This document shows, piece after piece, positions 16,606-24,656 of a stretch of DNA of 64,000 nt. The position numbers and the translations under genes were made by a program. The stretch is from Alistipes communis (GTDB taxonomy: Bacteria; Bacteroidota; Bacteroidia; Bacteroidales; Rikenellaceae), in the NCBI RefSeq assembly GCF_006542665.1, contig NZ_AP019735.1:3224001-3288000 (forward strand), written 5' to 3'. The notes beneath the pieces are model-generated. The model worked only from the letters and a program-made list of their open reading frames with translations. It searched no databases and was not told where the DNA came from. The first letter of the stretch is position 1; each line of letters begins with the position of its first letter.

Positions 16606-17844
16606 ATGGACACGAACGAATTGATGAAGGAAGCGCTCGCCTATCACGCCGAAGGAGGCCCCGGCAAAATCGAAATCCGGCCGACGAAACCCGACGCCAC
16701 CCAGTACGATCTCTCGCTGGCCTACTCGCCCGGCGTGGCGGCGCCGTGTCTGGCCATCGCCGACGATCCGGCCAAGGCGTACGACTATACGATCAAGGGC
16801 AATCTGGTGGCGGTCATTACCAACGGAACCGCCGTACTGGGACTGGGCGACATCGGCCCGCTGGCCGCCAAACCGGTCATGGAGGGCAAATGCATGCTTT
16901 TCAAGCACTTCTCCGGAATCAACGCCTTCGACATCGAGATCGATACGACCGATCCGGAGGAGTTCATCGCCGCCGTCAAGCGAATCGCCCCCACCTTCGG
17001 CGGGATCAATCTCGAAGACATAAAAGCTCCCGAATGTTTCGAGATCGAACGGCGGCTCGTCGAGGAGCTGGACATTCCGGTCATGCACGACGACCAGCAC
17101 GGAACGGCGATCATCGCCTCGGCAGCGCTCATCAACGCGATGTACCTGAGCGGGAAACGCATCGACGAGGCGCAGATCGTCGTCAACGGCGCCGGTGCGG
17201 CCGCCATCGCCTGTGCAAGGATGTTCCTCGCGCTCGGCGCGCGCCGCGACCAGATCACGATGTGCGACAGCCGGGGCGTAGTCACGACCCGCCGCACCGA
17301 CCTCAACCCCGTCAAGCGCGAATTCGCGACCAGCCGGCCGGTCACGACGCTGCGCGAAGCGCTCGTCGGCGCAGACGTCTTCCTGGGCGTTTCGACGGCC
17401 GGCGTGCTCGACGCCGACATGGTGCGGTCGATGGCCGGCAACCCGCTGGTCATGGCGCTGGCGAATCCCGATCCCGAAATCTCCTACGACGAGGCCAAGG
17501 CGGCACGCCCCGACGTGATCGTCGCAACGGGCCGTACAGACTACCCCAATCAGGTGAACAACGTGCTGGGATTCCCCTACATCTTCCGCGGCGCACTCGA
17601 CGTCCGCGCCCGCAAGATCAACGAAACGATGAAACTCGCCGCTGCGCACGCACTCGCGGAGCTGGCACGCGAGGAGGTTCCTGCGGAGCTGGCTGCCGCC
17701 TTCGGCGTCGACCGGCTCGAATTCGGCCCCGACTACCTGATCCCGAAACTGACGGACCCGCGCCTGCTCGGCCGCGTCGCCCCCGCCGTAGCCCGCGCGG
17801 CCGTCGAATCAGGCGTGGCGCAGCGCCGTCCCGACATCGAATAA
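16606..17844 (+). CDS. Malic enzyme, single-domain form
   Basis: A 412-residue NAD(P)-dependent malic enzyme that converts malate to pyruvate and CO2. The family signatures are the N-terminal YSPGVAAPCLAI, the metal-binding DDQHGTAIIASAAL, the nucleotide-binding VVNGAGAAAIACARM and ALANPDPEI. Many Bacteroidetes carry a 760-residue form with a phosphotransacetylase-like domain at the C-terminus. This one ends after the malic domains, like Bacillus and Thermotoga enzymes. It is preceded by a very AT-rich promoter region (16506-16605) and followed by a strong terminator. Confidence 0.93.
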   Translation: MDTNELMKEALAYHAEGGPGKIEIRPTKPDATQYDLSLAYSPGVAAPCLAIADDPAKAYDYTIKGNLVAVITNGTAVLGLGDIGPLAAKPVMEGKCMLFKHFSGINAFDIEIDTTDPEEFIAAVKRIAPTFGGINLEDIKAPECFEIERRLVEELDIPVMHDDQHGTAIIASAALINAMYLSGKRIDEAQIVVNGAGAAAIACARMFLALGARRDQITMCDSRGVVTTRRTDLNPVKREFATSRPVTTLREALVGADVFLGVSTAGVLDADMVRSMAGNPLVMALANPDPEISYDEAKAARPDVIVATGRTDYPNQVNNVLGFPYIFRGALDVRARKINETMKLAAAHALAELAREEVPAELAAAFGVDRLEFGPDYLIPKLTDPRLLGRVAPAVARAAVESGVAQRRPDIE

Positions 17845-17848
17845 ACGC

Positions 17849-17888
17849 AAAGACGGGAAGTCTTCCTTCCGGAGAACTTCCCGTCTTT
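17849..17888. terminator. Bidirectional terminator between malic enzyme and bla
   Basis: AAAGACGGGAAGT pairs perfectly with ACTTCCCGTCTTT over a 14-base loop, followed by GTTTTCTT. It lies between convergent genes and has A runs on the left, so it can serve both. Confidence 0.9.
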
Positions 17889-17901
17889 GTTTTCTTAATT
17901 C

Positions 17902-18786
17902 CTACTCGGCCGACAACCGCTGCCAGACCAGCCGTGAAATCTCGGCGATCAGCGCCGCGGTCTCCCCGTCCGAAAGCGCCGTTTCGGCGACGTAGACGCA
18001 GATCGCATACCCGCTGCCGTCGGGCAACTCGACATACCCCAGATCGTTGTCGGCGATCTTCACTCCCCGCGCATCCCGATCCGACGAACCGGTCTTGTGC
18101 CCGATCGTCGTCCCGTCGGGAAGTCCTGCCCGCAGTTTATTCATCCCCGTGGTCGTCGTGCACAACGTCTGCCAGAGAAAATCGCGGTATTCGGATGCGA
18201 ACAGACTGTCGTGCCGAAACCGATCCAACAGCAGCGCCATCGCCTCCGGCGTCGCACGGTTGCGGCGCTGGGCATCCGGCGCCCCGCTCATCTCCCGCTC
18301 CGTCATCCGGAAATCGAGTCCTTCGGCGGGCAGCCCCTCCACGTAACGCTGCAATGCCCCGATGCCGCCGATCTCGCGGATCAGACGGTCGCAGGCGCAG
18401 TTGTCGCTTTCGGCCACCGTGTAACGCAGCAGTTCCCCGAACGAGAAACGTCCGCCCGCCGGATGCGCCTCGCGCAACGGCGACCACGTATCGGGCCACA
18501 GATCGTCGCCCGTCACTTCCAACTGCGCCGAAAGCGGCAGCCCCAGCGAGTCCAACCGCGCCGCTGCGGCCAGCGCCAGCGGAAATTTGAAGGTGCTCAT
18601 CGCCGGCATCGGACGGTCGCCGCCGACCGAGGCGATCACCCTGCCCTCGCGCACGACGGCGATACCCACCTCGGCGTCGACACCGCGCACGGCCCGGCAC
18701 AGATCGCGTTCCAACCCGTGCGGTGTAACGAACCACAGCGTCCCTGCCGCACCTGCTAAAAGCAAAAGAAGAAAAAATCGTTTCAT
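17902..18786 (-). CDS. Class A beta-lactamase (A2-like)
   Basis: A 294-residue serine beta-lactamase with an N-terminal membrane-type signal. The active-site motifs are all present: STFK with Ser64 and Lys67, SDN at 127-129, a Glu at about 163 in TEREM, and HKTG with Lys231. The ESDNCACDRLI and TEREMS context resembles the CfxA/CepA/PER subclass A2 found in Bacteroidetes. It would hydrolyse penicillins or cephalosporins in the periplasm; the spectrum cannot be read from sequence alone. It lies 15 bases after aroB and probably shares its transcript, which suggests a long-resident chromosomal gene. Confidence 0.92.
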   Translation of the reverse strand: MKRFFLLLLLAGAAGTLWFVTPHGLERDLCRAVRGVDAEVGIAVVREGRVIASVGGDRPMPAMSTFKFPLALAAAARLDSLGLPLSAQLEVTGDDLWPDTWSPLREAHPAGGRFSFGELLRYTVAESDNCACDRLIREIGGIGALQRYVEGLPAEGLDFRMTEREMSGAPDAQRRNRATPEAMALLLDRFRHDSLFASEYRDFLWQTLCTTTTGMNKLRAGLPDGTTIGHKTGSSDRDARGVKIADNDLGYVELPDGSGYAICVYVAETALSDGETAALIAEISRLVWQRLSAE

Positions 18787-18801
18787 CGGACCACAATAGA
18801 A

Positions 18802-19827
18802 TCAAACCGACCGGACGAGCCGCGACAATTCGTCGAAGGTCATCGTCCGCACCTCGCAGGCACCGACTGCGGTCGGCAGCACCAGACGGATCGTATCGCC
18901 CTCGCTCTTTTTGTCCTTAGTCACGGCCGCGAGCAGCCGTTCGGCCGGCACCGGCGGTTCGGTCGCGAAGCCCAACGCCGCAAGCAGCCGCACGATGCGG
19001 TCGCACGCGGCCGGGGCCAGCAGCCCCAGCTTCACGGCCAGCCGTGCGGCGATCGCCATGCCGACGGCCACCGCCTCGCCGTGGATCATCTCGCGCGAGC
19101 ATTTCTCGACGGCATGGCCGAACGTATGGCCCAGATTGAGTTTGCGCCGCTCGCCGTGTTCGCGTTCGTCGCGGCTCACGACCGCGGCTTTGAGCCGCAC
19201 GGAGTGCACCACGACCTTATCCATGGTCTCCGGATCGGCGCACAGGCCGTCGAGTCCCGCCCGCTCGATCAGCCCGAAGAGCGGTTCGTCGCCGATGATC
19301 CCCGCCTTGACCGCCTCGGCCAGTCCTGCGCGAATCTCCCGCAGGGGAAGCGTCGCGAAGAGCGACGTGTCGCAGACGACGAATTGCGGCTGGGCGAAAA
19401 CGCCCGCCATGTTCTTGTACCCGTCCAGATTGACGCCGTTCTTGCCGCCGACGCTCGCATCGACACACCCCAGCAGCGTCGTCGAGACGAACCCGAACGG
19501 AACGCCGCGCATGTAGACCGATGCCACGAAGCCCGTGACGTCGGTCACGATGCCCCCTCCGACCCCCAGCAGGAAGGTCGTGCGGTCGGCGCCGCGGCGG
19601 ATCAGCTCGCGGCAGACCTCCTCGACGGTCTGCAACGTCTTGTGCTCCTCGCCCGGCTCCATGCAGATCGGGTCGCAGTCCTCGAACAGTTCGGGACGGC
19701 AACGGGCGACATTGCGGTCCGTCAGCACGATCACCCGCCCCTGCGGCAGCAGGCGCGGCAGCTCCTCGACGGTGCGCCCCACCACGACGCGGCTGCGTCC
19801 GGCTACTTGCAACGAATAACTCATCAT
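18802..19827 (-). CDS. aroB: 3-dehydroquinate synthase
   Basis: A 341-residue enzyme that converts DAHP to 3-dehydroquinate, the second step of the shikimate pathway. The NAD-binding GVGGGIVTDVTGFVASVYMRG and the metal-binding GLAEAVKAG and LGHTFGHAVEK motifs are present. It is about 20 residues shorter than the E. coli enzyme, which is usual here. The start may be either of two adjacent ATGs. The downstream beta-lactamase follows in 15 bases; upstream is the divergent typA. Confidence 0.95.
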   Translation of the reverse strand: MMSYSLQVAGRSRVVVGRTVEELPRLLPQGRVIVLTDRNVARCRPELFEDCDPICMEPGEEHKTLQTVEEVCRELIRRGADRTTFLLGVGGGIVTDVTGFVASVYMRGVPFGFVSTTLLGCVDASVGGKNGVNLDGYKNMAGVFAQPQFVVCDTSLFATLPLREIRAGLAEAVKAGIIGDEPLFGLIERAGLDGLCADPETMDKVVVHSVRLKAAVVSRDEREHGERRKLNLGHTFGHAVEKCSREMIHGEAVAVGMAIAARLAVKLGLLAPAACDRIVRLLAALGFATEPPVPAERLLAAVTKDKKSEGDTIRLVLPTAVGACEVRTMTFDELSRLVRSV

Positions 19828-19857
19828 CGAACAGATTTACCTGAATGAATACCTGAG

Positions 19858-19865
19858 CAAATGTA
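19858..19865 (-). promoter_or_regulatory. aroB promoter -7 box
   Basis: TACATTTG on the minus strand, 30 bases before the aroB ATG. It lies only 22 bases from the typA -7 box on the other strand, so the two divergent promoters share the same short gap. Confidence 0.55.
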
Positions 19866-19887
19866 ACACATTTTCCTGAGATTTTAT

Positions 19888-19895
19888 TACCTTTG
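19888..19895 (+). promoter_or_regulatory. typA promoter -7 box
   Basis: TACCTTTG matches the -7 consensus exactly and leaves a leader of about 20 bases before typA. Confidence 0.65.
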
Positions 19896-19920
19896 CCCCC
19901 GTAAATATCCCGAGTAACAT

Positions 19921-21723
19921 ATGCAAAAACTACGCAATATTGCGATTATCGCCCATGTAGACCACGGAAAGACTACATTGGTCGATAAGATGATCCTTGC
20001 AGGAAATCTCCTGCGCGACAACGCCCAGCAGAACGGCGAACTGATTATGGACAACAACGACCTGGAACGCGAGCGCGGCATCACGATCCTCTCGAAAAAC
20101 GTTTCGGTCATCTATAAGGACTACAAAATCAATATCATCGACACGCCGGGACACGCCGACTTCGGCGGCGAAGTCGAGCGCGTGCTCAACATGTGCGACG
20201 GCGTGCTGCTGCTCGTCGACGCTTTCGAAGGCACCATGCCCCAGACCCGCTTCGTGTTGCAGAAGGCCCTCGCGCTGGGCAAGAAACCCATCGTGGTCAT
20301 CAACAAAGTCGACAAACCCAACTGCCGCCCCGAAGTGGTCAACGAGCAGATTTTCGATCTGATGTTCACGCTCGACGCCACCGAGGAGCAGCTCGACTAC
20401 AAGACGATCTACGGCTCGGCCAAACAGGGCTGGATGTCGCACGTATGGACAGAACGCACCGACTCGATCGCCCCGCTGCTCGATGCCATTATCGACGAGA
20501 TTCCGGCACCCGCAACCGTCGAAGGGACGCCCCAGATGCTCATCACCTCGCTCGAATATTCGCCCTACGTGGGACGGATCGCCGTGGGCAAGGTGACGCG
20601 CGGCTCGCTCCGCACCGGCCAGAACGTCACGCTGGCCAAGCGCGACGGCGTGACGATGCAGAAGACCCGCATCCGCGATCTGATGATCTTCGAAGGGTTG
20701 GGCAAAAAGAAGGTCGAGGAGGTCGCCTGCGGCGAGATCTGCGCACTGGTAGGCATCGAAGGATTCGAGATCGGCGACACGATCTGCGACTACGAGAACC
20801 CCGAACCGCTGCCGCCCATCCAGATTGACGAACCCACGATGTCGATGCTCTTCACGATCAACAACTCGCCTTTCTTCGGCAAGGACGGCAAATACGTCAC
20901 CTCGCGCCATATCAAGGAGCGGCTCGACCGCGAATTGGAAAAGAACCTCGCCCTGCGTGTCGAACCGGGACAGAACGCCGATTCGTTCGTCGTCTACGGC
21001 CGCGGCGTGCTGCACCTGTCGGTGCTGATCGAGACCATGCGCCGCGAAGGCTACGAGTTGCAGGTCGGCCAGCCGAAGGTGATCGTCAAGGAGATCGACG
21101 GGGTGAAATGCGAACCGATCGAAGAGATGAGCGTCGACTGCCCCGACGAATCGGCCGGCACGGTGATCGAACTGGCGACCAAGCGCAAAGGCACGCTCAC
21201 GAACATGGAATCGGCCAACGGCCGCACGCGGCTCGAATTTTCGATCCCCTCGCGCGGGATCATCGGCCTGCGGTCGAACATGCTCACCGCCACGGCCGGC
21301 GAAGCGATCATGACACACCGGCTCAAAGATTTCGAACCTTGGACGGGCGAGATCGAAATGCGCACCAACGGCTCGCTCATCGCATCGGAGACGGGTACAG
21401 CCTATGCCTACTCGATCGACAAGTTGCAGGATCGCGGCCGCTTCTTCATCTCCCCCATGGATCAGGTCTACGAGGGAGAGGTCATCGGCGAGAGCACGCG
21501 CGCGGGAGACATCACGGTCAACGTCACCAAAGCCAAACAGCTGACCAACATGCGCGCTTCGGGTTCGGACGACAAGGCGTCGATCGCCCCGCCCAAGATC
21601 TTCTCGCTGGAAGAAGCGCTCGAATACATCAAGGAGGACGAATACGTCGAAGTGACGCCCCATGCCATGCGTCTGCGCAAGATTCTGCTGCACGAGGTCG
21701 ACCGCAAACGCGCGTCGAAATAA
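19921..21723 (+). CDS. typA: Ribosome-associated GTPase TypA/BipA
   Basis: A 600-residue translational GTPase that binds ribosomes and helps late subunit assembly and stress responses. GTPase motifs are AHVDHGKTTL near residue 11, DTPGHADFGGEVERVL for switch II and NKVDKPN for base recognition. Domains II, III and V and the C-terminal domain follow, with GRGVLHLSVLIE and SRGIIGLRSN typical of the family. The length is normal. A small membrane protein gene follows after 12 bases. Confidence 0.97.
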   Translation: MQKLRNIAIIAHVDHGKTTLVDKMILAGNLLRDNAQQNGELIMDNNDLERERGITILSKNVSVIYKDYKINIIDTPGHADFGGEVERVLNMCDGVLLLVDAFEGTMPQTRFVLQKALALGKKPIVVINKVDKPNCRPEVVNEQIFDLMFTLDATEEQLDYKTIYGSAKQGWMSHVWTERTDSIAPLLDAIIDEIPAPATVEGTPQMLITSLEYSPYVGRIAVGKVTRGSLRTGQNVTLAKRDGVTMQKTRIRDLMIFEGLGKKKVEEVACGEICALVGIEGFEIGDTICDYENPEPLPPIQIDEPTMSMLFTINNSPFFGKDGKYVTSRHIKERLDRELEKNLALRVEPGQNADSFVVYGRGVLHLSVLIETMRREGYELQVGQPKVIVKEIDGVKCEPIEEMSVDCPDESAGTVIELATKRKGTLTNMESANGRTRLEFSIPSRGIIGLRSNMLTATAGEAIMTHRLKDFEPWTGEIEMRTNGSLIASETGTAYAYSIDKLQDRGRFFISPMDQVYEGEVIGESTRAGDITVNVTKAKQLTNMRASGSDDKASIAPPKIFSLEEALEYIKEDEYVEVTPHAMRLRKILLHEVDRKRASK

Positions 21724-21735
21724 TCCGGAAGGGCG

Positions 21736-22050
21736 ATGGATCACGTCACACTGTCGCTTGCCGTCGGCGCCGTCGCAGGCGCATTGGTCGCCATTCCGAT
21801 GATCTTCCAGCGGTCGTCGGCACGGTCGTGCTTCTCGGCCTTCTTCGTCTACCTCTTCGCGGCAGTCCTCGTCTTCCACGGCCGTCTGCCCTACCTGCCG
21901 TGGTGGGCGCAGGGAATGGCCGTCGTCATGATGCTGACCGTTCCCCTGCTCTTCGCCTTTTCGGGCAAGGAGCGCAAGGCGATCCCCGTCGTGGTGTTCA
22001 ATGCACTGCTCTTCGGTTTTCTGATCTCGGCGGCGGAGCGTTATCTCTGA
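21736..22050 (+). CDS. Small membrane protein, unknown
   Basis: A 104-residue protein with three or four hydrophobic segments and short basic loops (RSSARS, SGKERKA). I do not recognise the family. It follows typA by 12 bases and ends at the strong inverted repeat at 22059, so it belongs to the typA transcript. The charge pattern suggests an inner-membrane protein with the N-terminus outside. Function unknown. Confidence 0.65.
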   Translation: MDHVTLSLAVGAVAGALVAIPMIFQRSSARSCFSAFFVYLFAAVLVFHGRLPYLPWWAQGMAVVMMLTVPLLFAFSGKERKAIPVVVFNALLFGFLISAAERYL

Positions 22051-22058
22051 AACGACCG

Positions 22059-22105
22059 AAATCGAACGGGCGGAACTTTTTCGGAAGGTTCCGCCCGTTC
22101 GATTT
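22059..22105. terminator. Bidirectional terminator hairpin
   Basis: An 18-base perfect inverted repeat (22059-22076 with 22088-22105) around an 11-base loop. It lies between the convergent typA transcript and the DUF454 gene. The arms end in AAAT/ATTT, giving a short T run on both strands. Confidence 0.8.
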
Positions 22106-22118
22106 GCCGGACAGCCGC

Positions 22119-22556
22119 CTATTCCGGCCGCCGCAGCGTCGCATAGGAGAGAATATGCCACGTGAGTCCGACGGCGAGCAGCAGCAACCCCGCCTGCGCC
22201 CACCACCACGCACGCACGACTCCGAAGATGCAGTAGAGCAGCGTCGCCCAGATCAACGTGACGGAGATGATCTTCGCATGCAGCGGAATGGCGCGGTACT
22301 CCCTGAAATTGCGGACGTAGGCGCCCAGGCAGGGATGTGCCAGCAACCGGTCGTACAACCGCGGTGAAGAGCGGCAGAAGGCCCACGCCGCCAGCAACAA
22401 AAACGGCGTGGTGGGCAGCAGCGGCACGAAAATCCCGACGACACCCAGCACGAGCATCGCCCACCCGAACAGGATGTAGCCCGCCCGCGAGAGGCGGGAG
22501 CCGCCCGCAGGTTTGGCAGGGCGTGGAACACGCGGAGGAACAGTCGGAGATTTCAC
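22119..22556 (-). CDS. DUF454 (YbaN-like) membrane protein
   Basis: A 145-residue inner-membrane protein of the YbaN/DUF454 family. The signature GIFVPLLPTTPFLLLAAW is at about residues 41-58, followed by FCRSSPRLYDRLL and a HPCLGAYVRNF segment. Two more hydrophobic helices form the C-terminus. The N-terminus has a Pro/Arg-rich tail. The family is widespread, but its function is not known. It has no close partner gene; the tandem promoter region of rpiB starts right behind its start codon. Confidence 0.85.
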   Translation of the reverse strand: MKSPTVPPRVPRPAKPAGGSRLSRAGYILFGWAMLVLGVVGIFVPLLPTTPFLLLAAWAFCRSSPRLYDRLLAHPCLGAYVRNFREYRAIPLHAKIISVTLIWATLLYCIFGVVRAWWWAQAGLLLLAVGLTWHILSYATLRRPE

Positions 22557-22571
22557 GCAGTAAAAATAACG

Positions 22572-22774
22572 CTTTTATCGATTCGTTCGTATCTTTGCCG
22601 GGAACGAACTGCCGTCCGGATTCGCGAAAGCGCGCCTCGGCAAATCCGTAAACAAGTTTGCTTTTACACTCGGCTTGCACGACTTTGCGGAGGACGAGCC
22701 TCCGCTTAGATAGGCGGCGCCTCGGCAAAACCGCAAACTTCGTTTGCTTTTGCGCTCGGCTTGCACTATCTTTG
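22572..22774 (+). repeat. Tandem hairpin promoters upstream of rpiB
   Basis: Three promoter-like units with a spacing of 87-90 bases end in TATCTTTG (22590), CGACTTTG (22680, degenerate) and TATCTTTG (22767). The last two share the string CTCGGC, an inverted repeat (GTAAACAAGTTTG and CGCAAACTTCGTTTGC), then CTCGGCTTGCAC. In both the -33 TTTG lies in the right arm of the inverted repeat, at 22657-22660 and 22743-22746. The spacer is 19-20 bases. The same design occurs at 44490-44712. Confidence 0.7.
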
Positions 22775-22823
22775 TATCCGGAAACATGCCAAAACGAACC
22801 CGTCACGAAATTAATCTTGCTGT

Positions 22824-23270
22824 ATGGAGAAAAAAATAGGAATCGCCTGCGACCATGCGGGCTATGAAATGAAGGAGTTCCTGATCGGTTATCTGGGAAC
22901 CAAGGGGTACGATGTCTACGACTTCGGCACCGACTCGCCCGAAGCGGTGGACTACGCGGATTTCGCGCATCCGCTGGCCGAAGCGATCGAAAAGGGCGAA
23001 TTCGAGCGCGGCATCGCCCTCTGCGGTTCGGGCGAAGGAATGGCCATCACGCTCAACAAGCATCAGCGCATCCGCGCCGGTCTGGTGTGGCGCAAGGAGA
23101 TCGCCGAACTTGTCAAAAAACACAACAACGCCAACGTCATCGTTCTGCCGGCACGCTTCATCACCAACGACGAAGCGATGGAGTTCATCGAGACCTACCT
23201 CACTACCGAGTTCGAGGGCGGCCGTCACGAACGCCGCATCGCCAAGATTCCCGTCAAGGGCCGCGAATAG
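22824..23270 (+). CDS. rpiB: Ribose-5-phosphate isomerase B
   Basis: A 148-residue RpiB/LacAB-type isomerase that interconverts ribose 5-phosphate and ribulose 5-phosphate in the pentose phosphate pathway. The N-terminal IGIACDHAGYEMKEFL holds the phosphate-binding Asp and His. The catalytic Cys is in GIALCGSGEGMAITLNK, which also forms the anion hole. It stands alone behind the tandem promoter array, which suggests strong or layered expression. Confidence 0.95.
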   Translation: MEKKIGIACDHAGYEMKEFLIGYLGTKGYDVYDFGTDSPEAVDYADFAHPLAEAIEKGEFERGIALCGSGEGMAITLNKHQRIRAGLVWRKEIAELVKKHNNANVIVLPARFITNDEAMEFIETYLTTEFEGGRHERRIAKIPVKGRE

Positions 23271-23340
23271 ATCGGCCCGCCCGGCATCGAGCTTGCTTCG
23301 CTACGGCACTCGCTGCGAAACGGATGCGGCCGCAAGGCCC

Positions 23341-24159
23341 CTACAACCGCTCCCTGTGGAGAAATACCCCGTCGAAAGGCGGGGTATAGTTTTGCGCCCG
23401 CACGGGATCGTCGAACAATCCGAAAAGAGCCGAGCCGCTGCCCGACATCGCGGCATAAACGGCGCCCGCCTTCAACAAACTCTCTTTGAGCACCGCCAAC
23501 CGCGGATGTGCGGCGAAGACGTGCGGTTCGAAATCGTTCTTCACTCGCCCCTGCCAGGCGGTCACGGGCAGCCGCATCGACTCTTCGAGCGACTCGGCCG
23601 GTACCGCAGGCCGCACGCCTGCATACGCCTCGCGCGTGGAAACCGTCTCATCGGGCTTCACGATCAGCAGCGTATATCCTCCGAAAGCCGGCTTCACGGG
23701 CCGCATCACCTCGCCGCGGCCCGTGCAGAGCTGAGGAGCGTTGCGCACGAAAAAGGCCGTATCGCTGCCCAGTGCCGCCGCGCAGTCGATCAGCTCCGCC
23801 TCCGCAAGCCGCAGGCCGAACAATGCGTCGACCCCCTGCACGACCGCCGTCGCATCGGCCGAGCCGCCGCCCAGCCCGGCCCCGTAGGGCACACGCTTGT
23901 CGAGCACGATTCGTACGGGCCCCGCACCGTAGCGTTCGTGCATCAGCCGCCAGGCCCGCAGGCAGATATTGTCCTCCGACGGACAATCGACCGGCAACCC
24001 CCGCTGCACGAGTTCGGTTTCGATCGCAGGCTCGATCTCCAACCTGTCGTACAACTCCCTCACGGGCACCATTACCGTCGACACGTCGTGGAATCCATCG
24101 GCCCGACGGCGAAGCACGTCCAGCCCGATATTGATCTTGCAGTTGGCTCGTAATTTCAT
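23341..24159 (-). CDS. ispE: 4-diphosphocytidyl-2-C-methyl-D-erythritol kinase
   Basis: A 272-residue GHMP kinase that phosphorylates CDP-methylerythritol in the non-mevalonate isoprenoid pathway. The start MKLRANCKINIGLDV is favoured over an ATG 21 bases earlier because the family begins with this strand. The ATP-binding VPYGAGLGGGSADAT loop and the C-terminal AMSGSGSALFGLF loop are present. Its pathway partner ispD is in the same window at 41308 but not linked. Confidence 0.95.
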   Translation of the reverse strand: MKLRANCKINIGLDVLRRRADGFHDVSTVMVPVRELYDRLEIEPAIETELVQRGLPVDCPSEDNICLRAWRLMHERYGAGPVRIVLDKRVPYGAGLGGGSADATAVVQGVDALFGLRLAEAELIDCAAALGSDTAFFVRNAPQLCTGRGEVMRPVKPAFGGYTLLIVKPDETVSTREAYAGVRPAVPAESLEESMRLPVTAWQGRVKNDFEPHVFAAHPRLAVLKESLLKAGAVYAAMSGSGSALFGLFDDPVRAQNYTPPFDGVFLHRERL

Positions 24160-24177
24160 GCGTTGCGATTTTGTCGG

Positions 24178-24185
24178 CAAAATTA
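24178..24185 (-). promoter_or_regulatory. ispE promoter -7 box
   Basis: TAATTTTG on the minus strand fits TAnnTTTG and ends 18 bases before the ispE ATG. Confidence 0.5.
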
Positions 24186-24644
24186 CGATAAATTCCCGAC
24201 ACCGGAACCCGCACCCCCGAAATTCATCCCGTCTGTCGCGTTTTCAAGGCTCCTCTCCCGCACCCGTGACAGAACTCTATACAGCCATACTCGCGGACGG
24301 CATGTTAACCCGAAGAACGAATCTTTCAAAATCGGATTTAGCAGGCCTTTGATCCACCCAGTCGCACCGTGAAAAGCATGGAAGAATCCCGAACCTTCTC
24401 TTTGGACGTTTCCTGCGAACAGCAGTTTTCCACCTCTTGATGCCAAAAGGTGGCACCCGAAGCCCGCGCGGCGCCACGGGCACCGCAATACCTCAACAGG
24501 ATGTAAGAGGTTTAGCAGGCCGCAAATCTGCACGGCCGCGCCGCAAGAAAAGCGATTGATTCCCACGCTTCGCTGTGTTCCGTTCGACATGGCGAAATCT
24601 GATTTTTTAACTCTCAATTTTTCTTTTTTAATTGCGGAGCTTCG
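24186..24644. other. Gene-free 460-base gap with a direct repeat
   Basis: I see no supportable gene. TTTAGCAGGCC occurs twice, at 24337-24347 and 24511-24521. Between them lie a hairpin (CCACCT at 24430 with AGGTGG at 24448) and GC-rich inverted stretches near 24455-24485. A minus-strand frame is open across it but runs antisense through the GSCFA gene, so I do not count it as coding. The stretch could be a decayed element or an RNA. Confidence 0.4.
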
Positions 24645-24652
24645 TATCTTTG
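24645..24652 (+). promoter_or_regulatory. GSCFA gene promoter -7 box
   Basis: TATCTTTG matches the consensus and ends four bases before the ATG, which predicts a leaderless mRNA. The upstream stretch is T-rich. Confidence 0.65.
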
Positions 24653-24656
24653 CCCT

